From NCBI RefSeq assembly GCF_014200175.1, contig NZ_JACHBD010000001.1, positions 682,001 to 746,000 of the forward strand: DNA of 64,000 nucleotides, in the 5' to 3' direction. The translations under genes and the position numbers were made by a program. The notes below the pieces were generated by a model. That model ran no database searches, was not told where the DNA came from, and worked only from the letters and a program-made list of their open reading frames with translations. Below are positions 35,390 to 46,821 of the stretch, one piece after another; position 1 is the first letter of the stretch, and every line of letters starts with the position of its first letter. The DNA is from Rhizobium lentis. Lineage in GTDB: Bacteria > Pseudomonadota > Alphaproteobacteria > Rhizobiales > Rhizobiaceae.

Positions 35390-36287
35390 CTATCTCCCCT
35401 CGGCCGGCTGAGTTGCTGTGCGATTTCCAGCCAGACCGAGCCCGAGCACCGCGGCAAGCACGCTGGCAATACCGGCAAGTTGGCTGACGCCGATCGGCTC
35501 GCCGAGCGTGGCGAAGGCGAGCACGACGGCGGACACCGGCGCGAGCGCGGTAAAAGGCGAGGCTTCCGTGCCGCTCACCCTTTCGGCCCCCGCATACCAG
35601 AGCAGGAAGCCGGCGACGGTCGGCACCAACATAATAGACGACCGCCGCCGCAGCGCTTGCGGAAAATCCCTGGGCGGAAGGCGCCTCGAAGACGGCCGGG
35701 ATGACGGCGACGGCGAAGCCGATGCCGGTCATCAGCGTCGATTGGGCAAGCGGCGGGATATCGACGGTCAGCCGCTTGTTCAGCAGGATGAACAGTCCCT
35801 CGCAGACGACCGCCAGCAGGATCAGCATATTGCCGGCGAGCGACCCGCCCGCCGCCTCCGGCTTGAAGGCGATCGACAGCACGCCGGCGGTCGCCAGCGC
35901 CACGGCAAGAAGCAGGCCGCGCTGCGGCCGTTCGCCGAGCAGCAGGATGGAAATTGCCGCCGAGACCACCGGCAGCGTGCCGATGATGACGCCGGCATCG
36001 GCCGCCGAGGTCAGGCTGAGACCGGAGATCAGCAGCGTCGTATAGCCGACGCTGCCGGCGCCCGCCTGGATGATGAGGATGAGGCGGTCACGGCGGGGAA
36101 GCTTCGGCAGCCGCGCGCCGGTTGCCCGCATCAGCACGAGAAAGACGGGAAAGGCGAGCGCGAAGCGCAAGGCGGTGGCGGTAAACGGCGCCAAGCCGGC
36201 GGCAATGAGTTTGCTCGCAATGACGGTGCTTCCGACCGTCAGCATGGCCAGCGTCAGATAGACATAACCTTGAACCTGTCTCGACAT
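35390..36287 (-). pseudogene. EamA/DMT-family exporter gene with a frameshift
   Basis: From ATG 36287 the frame reads a normal DMT exporter (VYLTLAMLTVGSTVIASKLI; GTLPVVSAAISILLLGERPQ) for about 220 residues to AAAVVYYVG. The frame is then wrong. Shifted near 35632, it continues LVPTVAGFLLWYAGAERVSG and ends LGLGLAGNRTATQPAEGR. Both EamA halves are recognisable with only the junction broken; total length 898 is not a multiple of three. As read, the broken frame runs on into the B3/4 gene. It is either recent loss or a sequence error. Ten helices would otherwise export a small metabolite. Confidence 0.8.
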
Positions 36288-36378
36288 TCCGCATCTCCGA
36301 TTGGATGCGTCGAGAAAACAGCAGGGGCCGGCTGCGGTCTTGAACGAAATTGCAGCGCGGAGGCGGCGCTCGGCCAGC

Positions 36379-36699
36379 CCCGTCCTTCGAGGCCCCTTTG
36401 CGGGGCGCCTCACGATGAAGCTGGAGAGAGGTCGCAGCCCGCGGCACCTGCGATCAGCCCCAATCCTGAGGTGCGCCGCAAGGGGCCTCGAAGGACGAAG
36501 CGGGCGCTTGAAGTTCGATGAATGCAAGAAGCGGCTTTGAGCGTGCCCTTCGAGGTTTCGCCCTCACGGGCTACGCGCCTCAGGCTGAGGGGCGTTGGAG
36601 GGTGCCGCGCCTTTTTACCGTGGACGGCAGAAGGATGGACGGCCTTCGAGAGAGCCTCATACTGAGGTGCCCCGCAGGGGCCTCGAAGGACGAGGCGGG
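36379..36699. repeat. Three copies of the GGCCCCTGCGGGGC palindrome element
   Basis: Copies are at about 36379-36420, 36463-36504 (inverted) and 36653-36699 (inverted), in the gap between the EamA and AraC genes. Their GGATGAGG/CCTTCGAGG flanks match the copies near 21.8 and 22.3 kb. No gene is seen between 36288 and 36762. Confidence 0.8.
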
Positions 36700-36762
36700 T
36701 GGCTCGGCCTCGGACGCGGATCGGGGCCATCCCGGTGACGAAGCGCGCCATACCGGCACCGC

Positions 36763-37569
36763 TCAGACAAAGGCGCCGGCATAGAGCCGCGGCGACAGGC
36801 CGTATTTGCGCACGAAGACACGCGTCATGTGGCTCTGATCGGCAAAACCGCTGGCAAAAGCCGCTTCGGCAAGCGGTGTGCCCTGAGCGATCAGCCGGCG
36901 GGCGCGATGGATGCGGGCCTGGAGGAGATAGGCATGCGGCGTCAACCCCGTCGCCTTGGCAAAGCCGCGCAGCACCTGGAAGCGGCTGAGGCCGCTTTCC
37001 CGGGCGAGATCGGCAAGCGAGACGGCGGCAAGAGGATCGTCGTCGATCAGATCCCGCGCCGCGCGGATGGAGACCGGCACTGCTGGTCGCTCTTGGCGAT
37101 CGCCCCGTTCCCGCATGACATTGGCGACGAGCTGCAGCAGCAGTTGCTCTGAGAGCAGCCCGTCGGCTCCGCCACCGGTGACCGCGCCAAACAGCATTTC
37201 GAAGCGGACGGCGATCGCCGCATTGCGGATGACCGGATAGGGGATTTCCTGTCGCCCTGCCCCGCCCTCGCCGATTTCCCGCGACAGGCTGGCGACGATC
37301 TCGGGATCGAAATAGAGAATGCGCCACGATCGGCCTGCGCCGATCGGCGCACCGTCATGCACCTCGTTCGGATTGACAGTGATGATATCCCCGGCCGCAG
37401 CCTCGACCATGCCGCGCCCGCTGAGCGACTTCTGCGCCCCTGATGAGACGAGGCCGATGCCGAACTGCTCATGCGTGTGCCTGCTGAAACTGTGATGCGT
37501 TGCCGCTTCCACCGCCTCGACGCCGGCCAGCGCCGAGCGTAACATCCTGAACTGATTTTTCGCCATCAT
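36763..37569 (-). CDS. AraC-family transcriptional regulator with AraC_binding cupin
   Basis: This 268-residue protein has an N-terminal cupin (SFSRHTHEQFGIGLVSSGAQ; ITVNPNEVHDGAPIG) and a C-terminal double helix-turn-helix (VSLADLARESGLSRFQVLRG; GTPLAEAAFASGFADQSHMT, then RVFVRKYGLSPRLYA). This class often controls adjacent amino-acid or drug exporters; the broken EamA gene lies downstream in the same direction. The start is the second of two adjacent ATGs or the first at 37569. Confidence 0.9.
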   Translation of the reverse strand: MMAKNQFRMLRSALAGVEAVEAATHHSFSRHTHEQFGIGLVSSGAQKSLSGRGMVEAAAGDIITVNPNEVHDGAPIGAGRSWRILYFDPEIVASLSREIGEGGAGRQEIPYPVIRNAAIAVRFEMLFGAVTGGGADGLLSEQLLLQLVANVMRERGDRQERPAVPVSIRAARDLIDDDPLAAVSLADLARESGLSRFQVLRGFAKATGLTPHAYLLQARIHRARRLIAQGTPLAEAAFASGFADQSHMTRVFVRKYGLSPRLYAGAFV

Positions 37570-37653
37570 CCGTCCGCAGATCCGATGCCTGCCATCTTGC
37601 CAGCCGGATGGAGCGGGCGCAACGCTTGGCAAGCGCCACGCGTCTTTGAAGCG

Positions 37654-38439
37654 TCAGAAGAACTCGTCGAGCAGCTGGTAATAATCGAGGCGCGCCGGAT
37701 CCGGCGCCGTCAGCCCGTAACGATCGAGGAAGGGTTGCACCAGCGCCGCACCGAAATTACCGGCGATGCTGCGGCAGGCGAGCGCAATATCCTGATAGCG
37801 GTCGGCGACGCCGAGGCGGCTGCAATCGATATAGCCGGAGAATTGGCCGCCGGAGGCGACGAAATTGGGCAGGCAGGCATCGCCATGGGTGACGACGAGA
37901 TGCTCACGGTCCGGCCGCCGGCGTTCGAGTTCGGCAAACAGTGTTTCGGCGCCCTTTCCGAGCCGCGTCTCGTCGAAATCGGTCTCGTCGACGATCCCGG
38001 CCTGCATGCGCGCCCTTGCGGCCGGCAGGCGCTTTTCCAGACGATGATCGAACGGGCAGGAGACGATCGGCAGGTGATGGAGATCGGCAAGTGCGGCCGC
38101 CAGCAGTCCGACTCGCGCAAGCGGCGTCAGCGCCGATGCGCTGGCAAGATCAGTCCCCGGCAGGGCGCCGATCAGCAGCCAGTTGCGCTCGCCGTCGCTT
38201 TCCCGGGCGATAACGTCGGGACACGGCAGGCCGGCGGCCTTGAGCCAGCCGAGCCGGGCGGCTTCATCGGCAAGCTCGCCGAACGGCCCCGCCGCCTCGA
38301 CCTTCAGATAGAGGGGCGGCAGGCACTCGCCTTCCAGCCGGAAAACGCTTGCGGAGGAACGGCCGAGCGCATCGCGCTCGAACCGGTAGCCGGAAAGCCG
38401 CTCGCCAAGCGCTGCCGGCAATGTCTTGAAATTTGTCAA
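37654..38439 (-). CDS. APH(3')-like aminoglycoside/choline-kinase-family phosphotransferase
   Basis: This 261-residue protein keeps the family motifs: ATP-side SVFRLEGECLPPLYLKVEAA, Brenner motif VVTHGDACLPNF (catalytic Asp in HGDxxxxN) and the metal Asp in GYIDCSRLGVADRYQDIALA. This arrangement, with DYYQLLDEFF at the end, is that of APH(3') enzymes. It could inactivate kanamycin-type drugs or phosphorylate another small molecule. The only start is TTG at 38439, overlapping the stop of a 53-residue upstream gene (TTGA), so translation is probably coupled. Confidence 0.82.
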   Translation of the reverse strand: MTNFKTLPAALGERLSGYRFERDALGRSSASVFRLEGECLPPLYLKVEAAGPFGELADEAARLGWLKAAGLPCPDVIARESDGERNWLLIGALPGTDLASASALTPLARVGLLAAALADLHHLPIVSCPFDHRLEKRLPAARARMQAGIVDETDFDETRLGKGAETLFAELERRRPDREHLVVTHGDACLPNFVASGGQFSGYIDCSRLGVADRYQDIALACRSIAGNFGAALVQPFLDRYGLTAPDPARLDYYQLLDEFF

Positions 38440-38597
38440 TGCAGCGTTTCGGCGGGTGCTGCTTCGAGCAGGATCTCGAAGGCCTCTTCAAGCGCCGCCA
38501 CCAGAATATCGGTCAGCTCGTCGCCCTTGTTTTCCAGGAACAACGCGCTGACGGCTTCGTCCTGGCGCTCCAGAAAACGCTCGATCTCGTTCGACAT
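38436..38597 (-). CDS. Small acidic protein (53 aa) coupled to the APH-like gene
   Basis: The frame reads MSNEIERFLERQDEAVSALF and continues as acidic amphipathic helix to APAETLH. Its stop overlaps the TTG start of the phosphotransferase gene. AAGGGACA precedes the ATG. No domain was recognised; the coupling suggests a partner or leader role. Confidence 0.6.
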   Translation of the reverse strand: MSNEIERFLERQDEAVSALFLENKGDELTDILVAALEEAFEILLEAAPAETLH

Positions 38598-38703
38598 ATC
38601 ATTGTCCCTTCTTCACCGTACCATCACGGCCATAGGGAGAGGCTAGATGCGGTTCCTTGCGTGTGGCTTGTACCGGCGGCTCGCCAATAATGACCGCCAT
38701 TTA

Positions 38704-39816
38704 TCATGGATAGTCATAAATCGCCCACTCACTTTTGGGAATTACGTTCCCGACACCGAATTCAAACGAAATGATCTTTGTCGCATTGTCGTTCACTTCG
38801 CAACTGAACGCCAACTGGCGCAATTGCTTACCGTCATAGAACGCACTTCGCTTAAGCGCGAGGACATTGCCGTTCGGCAGATTGTATCGAGGCACCTCAA
38901 TAATATTAGGATCATATGCTGCGGATGAATGAAGCAGCTGTTCTCTAAGCTCGCTCCAGCAAAGCTGACCACCCCGCATCTGGCGCGGCAAATTATTCAT
39001 CGCCGCCTTGACCCTGCGGTCTGAGACAAAGTCGTGAGTAAACAGAGTCTTCGCTTTCTTGAGGTTGTTCGATTCCTCAGCGTCTGGTGGCGTTGAGGAG
39101 GTTGCCGCCGTCGAATTCGTTGAGGGCTTTGCCTGCTCGAAATTCGTCTTTGCCTCATCGGGTCCTATGGCAGCAGGCCCGTTCTTTTCCGGATTGACCT
39201 CCGTAGTCTCTACCTCGGGAAGTTCAATATCCTGAGGCAGCGGATTCGCGGCAGGGATAGTCTGGTGAACATCCGGCTTTTGGGTTTGCGGCGGTTCGAC
39301 AGGCGATGTTTCCGGTTTTACCTCAATGACCGGCGGCTTAGGTGCTTCGGCCTGCTGCGGTATACCCCGCTCGCTTTGTTCCGGCGCCGAATCCTTCTCG
39401 GCAAATTCAAAAACCGGACGGGCTACGCGTTGTGGCCGGGGAGCGACGGGCGCTTCGGGCGGCTTCGCAGCCTTCGGCGGCGGAGGTGGTGGAGGCGGCT
39501 CCTTCTTAGCCTCTTCCGGCGGCTTTGGTTCTGGTGGCTTCTCCTTGGGCTTCTTTTCTTCCGGCTTCTTCTCTTCCGGCGGCGGAACGAGCTCCACCTT
39601 CACGCTCTCGTCTTCAGGAGGCTTCGGCTCGATCTTCGGCAGCCCGAAAATCAGAAGGGCGATGAGCGGCAAATGCAGAAGCACGGACGCGCCGACACCC
39701 CAGCCGATTTCAGGCCGCTGTTTTGCCGCTTCATGCGCTTCTGCCGGTTCGACGTCTTCTTCTGTCACAGCAGCGATGTGGCCTTTAAAGCCGGCAGCAT
39801 CAAGCCACAAAAACAA
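38704..39816 (-). CDS. DUF930 protein with TonB-like membrane anchor and proline-rich linker, paralogue A
   Basis: This protein has up to 370 residues. A cytoplasmic stub and one membrane helix (GASVLLHLPLIALLIFGLPK) are followed by about 130 residues rich in Pro, Lys and Glu (EPKPPEEAKKEPPPPPPPPK), the layout of TonB/TolA. The C-terminal DUF930 domain begins HDFVSDRRVKAAMNNLPRQM and includes CWSELREQLLHS and the ending GNVIPKSEWAIYD. The start is uncertain: TTG 39816 or GTG 39768 both work. It would span the periplasm; a link to envelope or transport function is inference. A shorter paralogue lies directly upstream. Confidence 0.85.
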   Translation of the reverse strand: MFLWLDAAGFKGHIAAVTEEDVEPAEAHEAAKQRPEIGWGVGASVLLHLPLIALLIFGLPKIEPKPPEDESVKVELVPPPEEKKPEEKKPKEKPPEPKPPEEAKKEPPPPPPPPKAAKPPEAPVAPRPQRVARPVFEFAEKDSAPEQSERGIPQQAEAPKPPVIEVKPETSPVEPPQTQKPDVHQTIPAANPLPQDIELPEVETTEVNPEKNGPAAIGPDEAKTNFEQAKPSTNSTAATSSTPPDAEESNNLKKAKTLFTHDFVSDRRVKAAMNNLPRQMRGGQLCWSELREQLLHSSAAYDPNIIEVPRYNLPNGNVLALKRSAFYDGKQLRQLAFSCEVNDNATKIISFEFGVGNVIPKSEWAIYDYP

Positions 39817-39840
39817 AAAACCGCGTGATCGCTGCCGCGG

Positions 39841-40578
39841 TCATTGGTCGGCGGGTCCATCGTCCGCGACCAAATCATGCTCCTGCCATACGGCTTGCGG
39901 AATGGCGTCGCCGATGAGAAAGGCGAAGGACGCGACCTTGCCGGAGCCCACATCAAGCGCGCATCTGAACCGGATATTGTACCATTTGCGTTTGCTGCGG
40001 AAGGCGCCGCCCTTGACCTCGACGCTGTTGCCGCTGACCTTCTCCGCCGCCATCGCATAGGGCGCGAGCATATCGGGCTGCATATCCGGCTGCGCGCGGC
40101 GAACCTGTTCCAGCGCCTCAAGATCGCAAAGCTGCAGATTGCGCTCGGCTCCGGAAAGCTGGCGCAGCGCCTCCCGCGCCCCGCGGCTGCGCAAATCGGC
40201 CAGCACCCTGTCGGAAAAGAATTGGCTTGCCGTGACGAATTCCGCCGGCTTCGGCGCCGGCGGCGCGATCGGCGCCGGAGATGGCATCGGCACAGCAGGC
40301 GGATTGTTCATGACCGGCGTTGTCGGCCCTGCTTCGGGCCTCGCGGCCTCAGGCTTTCCCTGTTCCCGCGAAGGCGTCTTGACCGGCTGAGGCATTTTCA
40401 GAGGCTCCGCGGCCTGCGGAACGATCTCCACCGTGAGGCCGTCATCGGGCACCGGCAGCGGCGGCTCGGCCCTCGGCAACAGCAGCAGAAGGAGCAGGAT
40501 CGCAGCGGCATGCAGCGCGAAGGACGCAGCCGCGCCCTGCCCGATCCCGCCATCCCGTGTGCCCGCCGCCAGTTCCAT
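39841..40578 (-). CDS. DUF930 protein with TonB-like anchor, paralogue B
   Basis: This 245-residue protein has one membrane helix (FALHAAAILLLLLLLPRAEP), a Pro/Ala-rich linker (TPVMNNPPAVPMPSPAPIAP) and a DUF930 domain: QFFSDRVLADLRSRGAREAL, the LCDLEALEQVRRAQPDMQPD signature and the close GDAIPQAVWQEHDLVAD. It is 24 bases upstream of paralogue A in the same operon. The C-terminal domains align (Cys, AYD/APY, NIRF/LAF, IP..EW/VW), so this is a tandem duplication with diverged linkers. Confidence 0.88.
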   Translation of the reverse strand: MELAAGTRDGGIGQGAAASFALHAAAILLLLLLLPRAEPPLPVPDDGLTVEIVPQAAEPLKMPQPVKTPSREQGKPEAARPEAGPTTPVMNNPPAVPMPSPAPIAPPAPKPAEFVTASQFFSDRVLADLRSRGAREALRQLSGAERNLQLCDLEALEQVRRAQPDMQPDMLAPYAMAAEKVSGNSVEVKGGAFRSKRKWYNIRFRCALDVGSGKVASFAFLIGDAIPQAVWQEHDLVADDGPADQ

Positions 40579-40581
40579 TGG

Positions 40582-40728
40582 TCAGGAAGTGACGGCCGGA
40601 CGACCGACGGCGATCATGAAACGGGAAAGCGCTTTCGTCATGAGCTTGCCGAAAATCGAGCCATAAGCCGTGTCGCGGAAATTGAAGCACGCCGCGACAC
40701 TGCCAGCACAGCCGGCGCTCTGCAACAC
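40582..40728 (-). CDS. Possible small protein upstream of the DUF930 pair
   Basis: A GTG-started frame of 48 residues includes TAYGSIFGKLMTKALSRFMI and ends AVGRPAVTS, with the stop 3 bases before the DUF930 start. The C-terminal half looks coding; the N-terminus and start are uncertain. It may be a leader peptide or part of an untranslated leader. Confidence 0.3.
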   Translation of the reverse strand: MLQSAGCAGSVAACFNFRDTAYGSIFGKLMTKALSRFMIAVGRPAVTS

Positions 40729-40754
40729 ATAAAATACACAACCCTAGAATGCAG

Positions 40755-41048
40755 CTAACCCAGCGAGCCGATCAGATCCCGATAGGCAGCCTCCGGGAAC
40801 GCCTTCAGCGTCTCGGTGCGGACATTGCCCGCCATGGCGAGCGACAGTGTAAAATGCGCCATCACCGCGTCGTCGGGCGCCTCGCAGACGGCGACCATGT
40901 CGTGTCCACCCATCGTCAGATAGAACTGGTTGATGGAGCCGCCGACGCCTGCGAGCAGTTTCTTCGCCGCGTCCAGCCGTTTTGCCGAGTCGCGAACAGT
41001 ACGGATGCCTTGGTCTGTCCAGTCGATCAAAAGAATGTAAGTGGTCAT
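40755..41048 (-). CDS. GYD domain protein
   Basis: This 97-residue protein opens MTTYILLIDWTDQGIRTVRD and contains GSINQFYLTMGGHDMVAVCE and FTLSLAMAGNVRTETLKAF, the GYD (PF08734) pattern with its GG-DMV centre. It forms a small ferredoxin-like fold; function unknown. GGGAGGTGCGAC precedes the ATG. The terminator at 41199-41219 separates it from rpoD. Confidence 0.88.
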   Translation of the reverse strand: MTTYILLIDWTDQGIRTVRDSAKRLDAAKKLLAGVGGSINQFYLTMGGHDMVAVCEAPDDAVMAHFTLSLAMAGNVRTETLKAFPEAAYRDLIGSLG

Positions 41049-41198
41049 GTCGCACCTCCCGACGGAGGATCGCTCACGCAGGCATACGATCTCGCGTGTG
41101 TCGCGATCGATCCTTTCCCCGTGGCCGGATTATAGGCCTGTCACCATACAGGGACAAGAAAGCAGCGAGGATCATTGGTGTTAATCACAAAAGCAAAA

Positions 41199-41219
41199 AG
41201 CCGGGCGTAAAGCCCGGCT
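41199..41219 (-). terminator. Probable rpoD transcription terminator
   Basis: AGCCGGGC and GCCCGGCT form an 8-bp stem with loop GTAAA. On the minus strand the stem is followed by TTTTTGCTTTTG. A near-identical stem (GCCGGGC-ATAAA-GCCCGGC) sits at 41363-41381, closer to the rpoD stop. Confidence 0.7.
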
Positions 41220-41406
41220 CTATTTGATGATAAACCTCGCTCGCCACCTGGCTTCATCCTCGGCTTTGTGCTGGGATCTGCTGCCTACGAAACGGAGGCA
41301 GATGCCCGGGACAAGCCCGAGCATGACGAAAGAAGAGTTGGCCGGCTTCGTCAGCAGGCTGAGCCGGGCATAAAGCCCGGCATTCCCATCAAGAAGTCAT
41401 CGAAGC

Positions 41407-43464
<2,058 letters not shown>

Positions 43465-43915
43465 TTATATCGTCGCCTTCCTGACGCTATCCAATCTCGC
43501 TACGGTGAATGGGCCGTCTCAGGGCTTGACGCGCCGCTCGCGCCGCCCTTGAATCACCTGAGCCCACCTAACGGGATGACATTTAAAGTCTGATTAACCA
43601 CGATCGCCGGTACCGGACAGCAAAGCTTTCTTGCCTTTGGATTTCCGGCCATGGTTGCGCGATCCGCCTTGACCCAGTTCACCGTTTCAACAAGTCGAAC
43701 GGTGATTCCCACATTTTTTGTTCTCGTCAAGCTTTTCCATAAAAAAAGCTCACGAATCATCGGAAAAAGCCTTATCCACAGGCTTTGAACCGCGGCTGCG
43801 ATTGCGAACCTTATTTAAGAAGCGGCAAACAAAAGACAAGAGCAGCATGAATTTTGCATGCCGCACCAGTTGTTCGGTCGTCTTTTACAATTGTGCCGAC
43901 GTTATATTGCCGTCT
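43465..43915. other. Intergenic region upstream of rpoD, no gene seen
   Basis: About 450 bases between rpoD and the GFA gene. It contains AT-richer tracts (around 43700-43750 and 43800-43840) that may hold the rpoD promoter. No coding frame, clear hairpin or repeat could be supported. Confidence 0.5.
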
Positions 43916-44263
43916 CTAACGCGCCGCACCGTCATAGGCCGTCACCTTCAGCGCGCCGAGGTCGATCGCGGGAATGCAGCGCAGGTTGATCGAAGCCATC
44001 GCCGAGCCATCGGGCGCGACACCCTCGCCGAAGGGCGCAATACCGCACTTGGCGCAAAAGTGATGGCGGATGACATGCCTGTTGAAGGTATAGGTCGAGA
44101 TATTCGCGTCGGGCGTTTTCAGCACCAGCTTCTCACGCGGCACGAAGGCCAGAAGCCCGCCGCGCCGGCGGCAGAGCGAACAGTTGCAGTCGAGCGCCTC
44201 GCTGAATTCGCCTTCGACCTCGAAAGCGATATTGCCGCAATGGCAGCTTCCTTCATAAATCAT
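43916..44263 (-). CDS. GFA (CENP-V/glutathione-dependent formaldehyde-activating) family protein
   Basis: This 115-residue zinc-binding protein has GSCHCGNIAFEVEG (first Cys pair), DCNCSLCRRRGG (second set) and HHFCAKCGIAPF (third pair), the complete GFA cysteine set. The family fold is that of the Gfa enzyme, but most members lack proven formaldehyde activity. It lies 10 bases downstream of tdh and is likely in the same transcript. Confidence 0.9.
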   Translation of the reverse strand: MIYEGSCHCGNIAFEVEGEFSEALDCNCSLCRRRGGLLAFVPREKLVLKTPDANISTYTFNRHVIRHHFCAKCGIAPFGEGVAPDGSAMASINLRCIPAIDLGALKVTAYDGAAR

Positions 44264-44273
44264 CTCGTCCTCC

Positions 44274-45311
44274 TCACATCCAATTCATGACGACTTTGCC
44301 GGAGTTGCCCGACCGCATCGCCTCGAAGCCATCGCGGAAATCGTCGATCTTGATGCGATGGGTAATAATGGGTGCGAGATCGAGGCCGCCCTGGACGAAG
44401 GCGATCATCTTGTACCAGGTCTCGAACATCTCGCGGCCGTAAATGCCCTTGAGATTGAGCATCTTGAAGATCACCTTGTTCCAGTCGATCTCGAAGCCCG
44501 CCGGCGCAATGCCGAGAATGGCGATCTTGCCGCCATTGTTCATCTTGTCGATCATGTCGCGGAAGGCGGGTGCCGCACCCGACATTTCGAGCCCGACATC
44601 GAACCCCTCGGTCATTCCGATCGTCTTCATCACGTCGGCGAGATTTTCCTTCGAGGCGTCGACGACGTGGTCGATGCCGAGCTTGCGCGCCAGATCCAGC
44701 CGATGCGGATTGATATCGGTAATGACGACCTTGCGGGCGCCGGAACGTTTGGCGACCAGCGCCCCCATGATGCCGATCGGCCCGGCGCCGGTGACGAGCA
44801 CGTCCTCGCCGACGAGATCGAAGGAGAGTGCGGTGTGCACGGCATTGCCGAACGGGTCGAAGATCGCCGCGATCTCATCGGAAATATCGTCCGGGATCGC
44901 CACGACATTGCTTTCGGGGATGCAGACGAACTCGCCGAACGAGCCCGGCCGGTTGACGCCGACGCCGAGCGTATTGCGGCAGAGATGCCCTCTGCCCGCC
45001 CGGCAGTTGCGGCACTTGCCGCAGACGATATGGCCCTCGCCGGAAACCCGCTCGCCGACATGATAGCGGGTGACGGCAGAGCCTATCTCGGCGATCTCGC
45101 CGGAAAATTCATGGCCGACCACCATCGGCACCGGAATGGTCTTCTGCGCCCACTGGTCCCAGTTCCAGATGTGCACGTCGGTGCCGCAGATCGCCGATTT
45201 TTTCACCCGGATCAGCACATCGTTCGGCCCGACCTCCGGCACCGGCACATTCTCCATCCAGAGCCCGACCTCGGGCTTCGATTTGACCAGCGCCTTCATC
45301 ATGTTCGACAT
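44274..45311 (-). CDS. tdh: L-threonine 3-dehydrogenase
   Basis: This 345-residue medium-chain zinc dehydrogenase oxidises L-threonine to 2-amino-3-ketobutyrate with NAD. The catalytic zinc site is [16 protein letters not shown] (Cys, His) and VVGHEFSGE; the structural zinc has [20 protein letters not shown]; the NAD site is [20 protein letters not shown]. The HIWNWDxWAQ and [13 protein letters not shown] segments are specific to Tdh. ATG 45311 follows GGAG. kbl lies about 217 bases upstream in the same direction; together they degrade threonine to glycine. Confidence 0.95.
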   Translation of the reverse strand: MSNMMKALVKSKPEVGLWMENVPVPEVGPNDVLIRVKKSAICGTDVHIWNWDQWAQKTIPVPMVVGHEFSGEIAEIGSAVTRYHVGERVSGEGHIVCGKCRNCRAGRGHLCRNTLGVGVNRPGSFGEFVCIPESNVVAIPDDISDEIAAIFDPFGNAVHTALSFDLVGEDVLVTGAGPIGIMGALVAKRSGARKVVITDINPHRLDLARKLGIDHVVDASKENLADVMKTIGMTEGFDVGLEMSGAAPAFRDMIDKMNNGGKIAILGIAPAGFEIDWNKVIFKMLNLKGIYGREMFETWYKMIAFVQGGLDLAPIITHRIKIDDFRDGFEAMRSGNSGKVVMNWM

Positions 45312-45348
45312 GTCTGCTCCCACCTCTGCTTGACGCCAGCGTCGCTAT

Positions 45349-45516
45349 TCCCTCTTCTCCCCAGCGGAGAGAAGATGCCCGTAGGGCGGATGAGGGGGCC
45401 ACACGGCACACCGTCAAATCCTCGTTTGTTTCTTGCTTACCGCTCGAAACGTCGCTTTGCTCCGCCCCCTCATCCGACCTTTCGGGCCACCTTCTCCCCG
45501 CTGGGGAGAAGAGGGA
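45349..45516. repeat. Inverted pair of CTTCTCCCC palindromic repeats between kbl and tdh
   Basis: TTCTCCCCAGCGGAGAGAAG with a GCGGATGAGGGGG flank, and the inverted CCCCCTCATCCGACC...TTCTCCCCGCTGGGGAGAAG copy, face each other over about 165 bases. They are the family seen at 15930-16076. This lies inside the kbl-tdh operon and may modulate tdh expression. Confidence 0.8.
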
Positions 45517-45527
45517 GTAAGCTGCAC

Positions 45528-46715
45528 TCAAATCACACCCAATTCCCGCCCTGCCTCCGCAAAGGCCGCAATCGCCCGCTCGACATCCGCCCGCGAATGC
45601 GCGGCCGACATCTGCGTGCGGATGCGGGCTTGGCCCTTGGGCACGACGGGGAAGGAGAAGCCGATCACATAGATACCCTTCTTCAGCATCAGACCTGCCA
45701 TGTCCTGGGCGAGCTTGGCCTCGCCGAGCATGACGGGAATGATCGGATGGCCTTCGCCGGCGAGCGTGAAGCCGAGCTTCGTCATCTCGGTGCGGAAGAG
45801 ATCGGCATTGTCGGAAAGGCGCTTGCGCAAGGCATCACCATTTTCGATCAGGTCGAACACTTTCAGCGAGGCAGCGGCAATGACCGGCGCCAGCGTGTTC
45901 GAGAACAGATAGGGTCGCGAGCGCTGCCGCAGCCATTCGACGACCTCGGCTTTCGCCGAGGTATAACCGCCCGAGGCGCCGCCGAGCGCCTTGCCGAGCG
46001 TGCCGGTGATGATGTCGATCCGGCCCTCGACGCCGCAATGTTCGGCCGAGCCGCGGCCATTCCTGCCGACGAAGCCGACCGCATGGCTGTCATCGACCAT
46101 GACCATGGCGCCGTATTTCTCGGCGAGATCGCAGACCCCGCCCAGATTGGCGATGATGCCGTCCATCGAGAAGACGCCGTCGGTGGCGATCAGCTTGAAG
46201 CGGCTGCCTTCGGCCTTCTTCAATTCCTCTTCGAGTGCTGCCATGTCGTTGTTGGCGTAGCGGAAGCGCTTGGCCTTCGACAGCCTGACGCCGTCGATGA
46301 TCGAGGCGTGGTTCAGCGCATCCGAGATGATCGCGTCCTCCTCGGAAAGCAGCGTCTCGAACAGGCCACCATTGGCGTCGAAGCAGGAGGAATAGAGGAT
46401 GGTGTCTTCCATCCCGAGGAAAGAGGAAATGCGCGCTTCGAGCTGCTTATGCTCCTCCTGGGTGCCGCAGATGAAGCGCACCGAGGCCATGCCGTAGCCG
46501 TAGCGGTCGAGCGCCTGCTTGCCGGCCTCGGCCAGTTCCTCATTGTCGGCAAGGCCGAGGTAGTTGTTGGCGCAGAAATTCAGCACCCGCTCGCCGGTGG
46601 AAATCGCAATTTCGCCCGCCTGCTTGGAGCTGATGACCCGTTCGGACTTATAGAGGCCGGCATCCTTCAGCGCCGAAATCTCGGCGCGGAGATGGGAGAC
46701 AAATGGCGAGGTCAT
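45528..46715 (-). CDS. kbl: Glycine C-acetyltransferase (2-amino-3-ketobutyrate CoA ligase)
   Basis: This 395-residue PLP enzyme of the alpha-oxoamine synthase family cleaves 2-amino-3-ketobutyrate with CoA to glycine and acetyl-CoA. Visible marks are [16 protein letters not shown], the aromatic-stacking region [34 protein letters not shown] (cofactor Asp/His) and [15 protein letters not shown] with the PLP lysine. Full length. It works with tdh downstream. Confidence 0.96.
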   Translation of the reverse strand: MTSPFVSHLRAEISALKDAGLYKSERVISSKQAGEIAISTGERVLNFCANNYLGLADNEELAEAGKQALDRYGYGMASVRFICGTQEEHKQLEARISSFLGMEDTILYSSCFDANGGLFETLLSEEDAIISDALNHASIIDGVRLSKAKRFRYANNDMAALEEELKKAEGSRFKLIATDGVFSMDGIIANLGGVCDLAEKYGAMVMVDDSHAVGFVGRNGRGSAEHCGVEGRIDIITGTLGKALGGASGGYTSAKAEVVEWLRQRSRPYLFSNTLAPVIAAASLKVFDLIENGDALRKRLSDNADLFRTEMTKLGFTLAGEGHPIIPVMLGEAKLAQDMAGLMLKKGIYVIGFSFPVVPKGQARIRTQMSAAHSRADVERAIAAFAEAGRELGVI

Positions 46716-46821
46716 AGGCGGCCCTTCCTGATGTTTTTTATAGCTTCGGAGTTAGCATATCGCCACCGGATTGTCTTGTTCAGCGCTGGGCCCAAATCGG
46801 GAGGCACGTCGCCCGATCCAT

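Noticed and set aside
34695..36527. Apparent 610-residue fusion of an EamA exporter with a B3/4 protein
   Set aside because: It arises by read-through after a frameshift; the true EamA end lies in another frame with its own stop and the B3/4 gene has its own ATG and GGGGAG.
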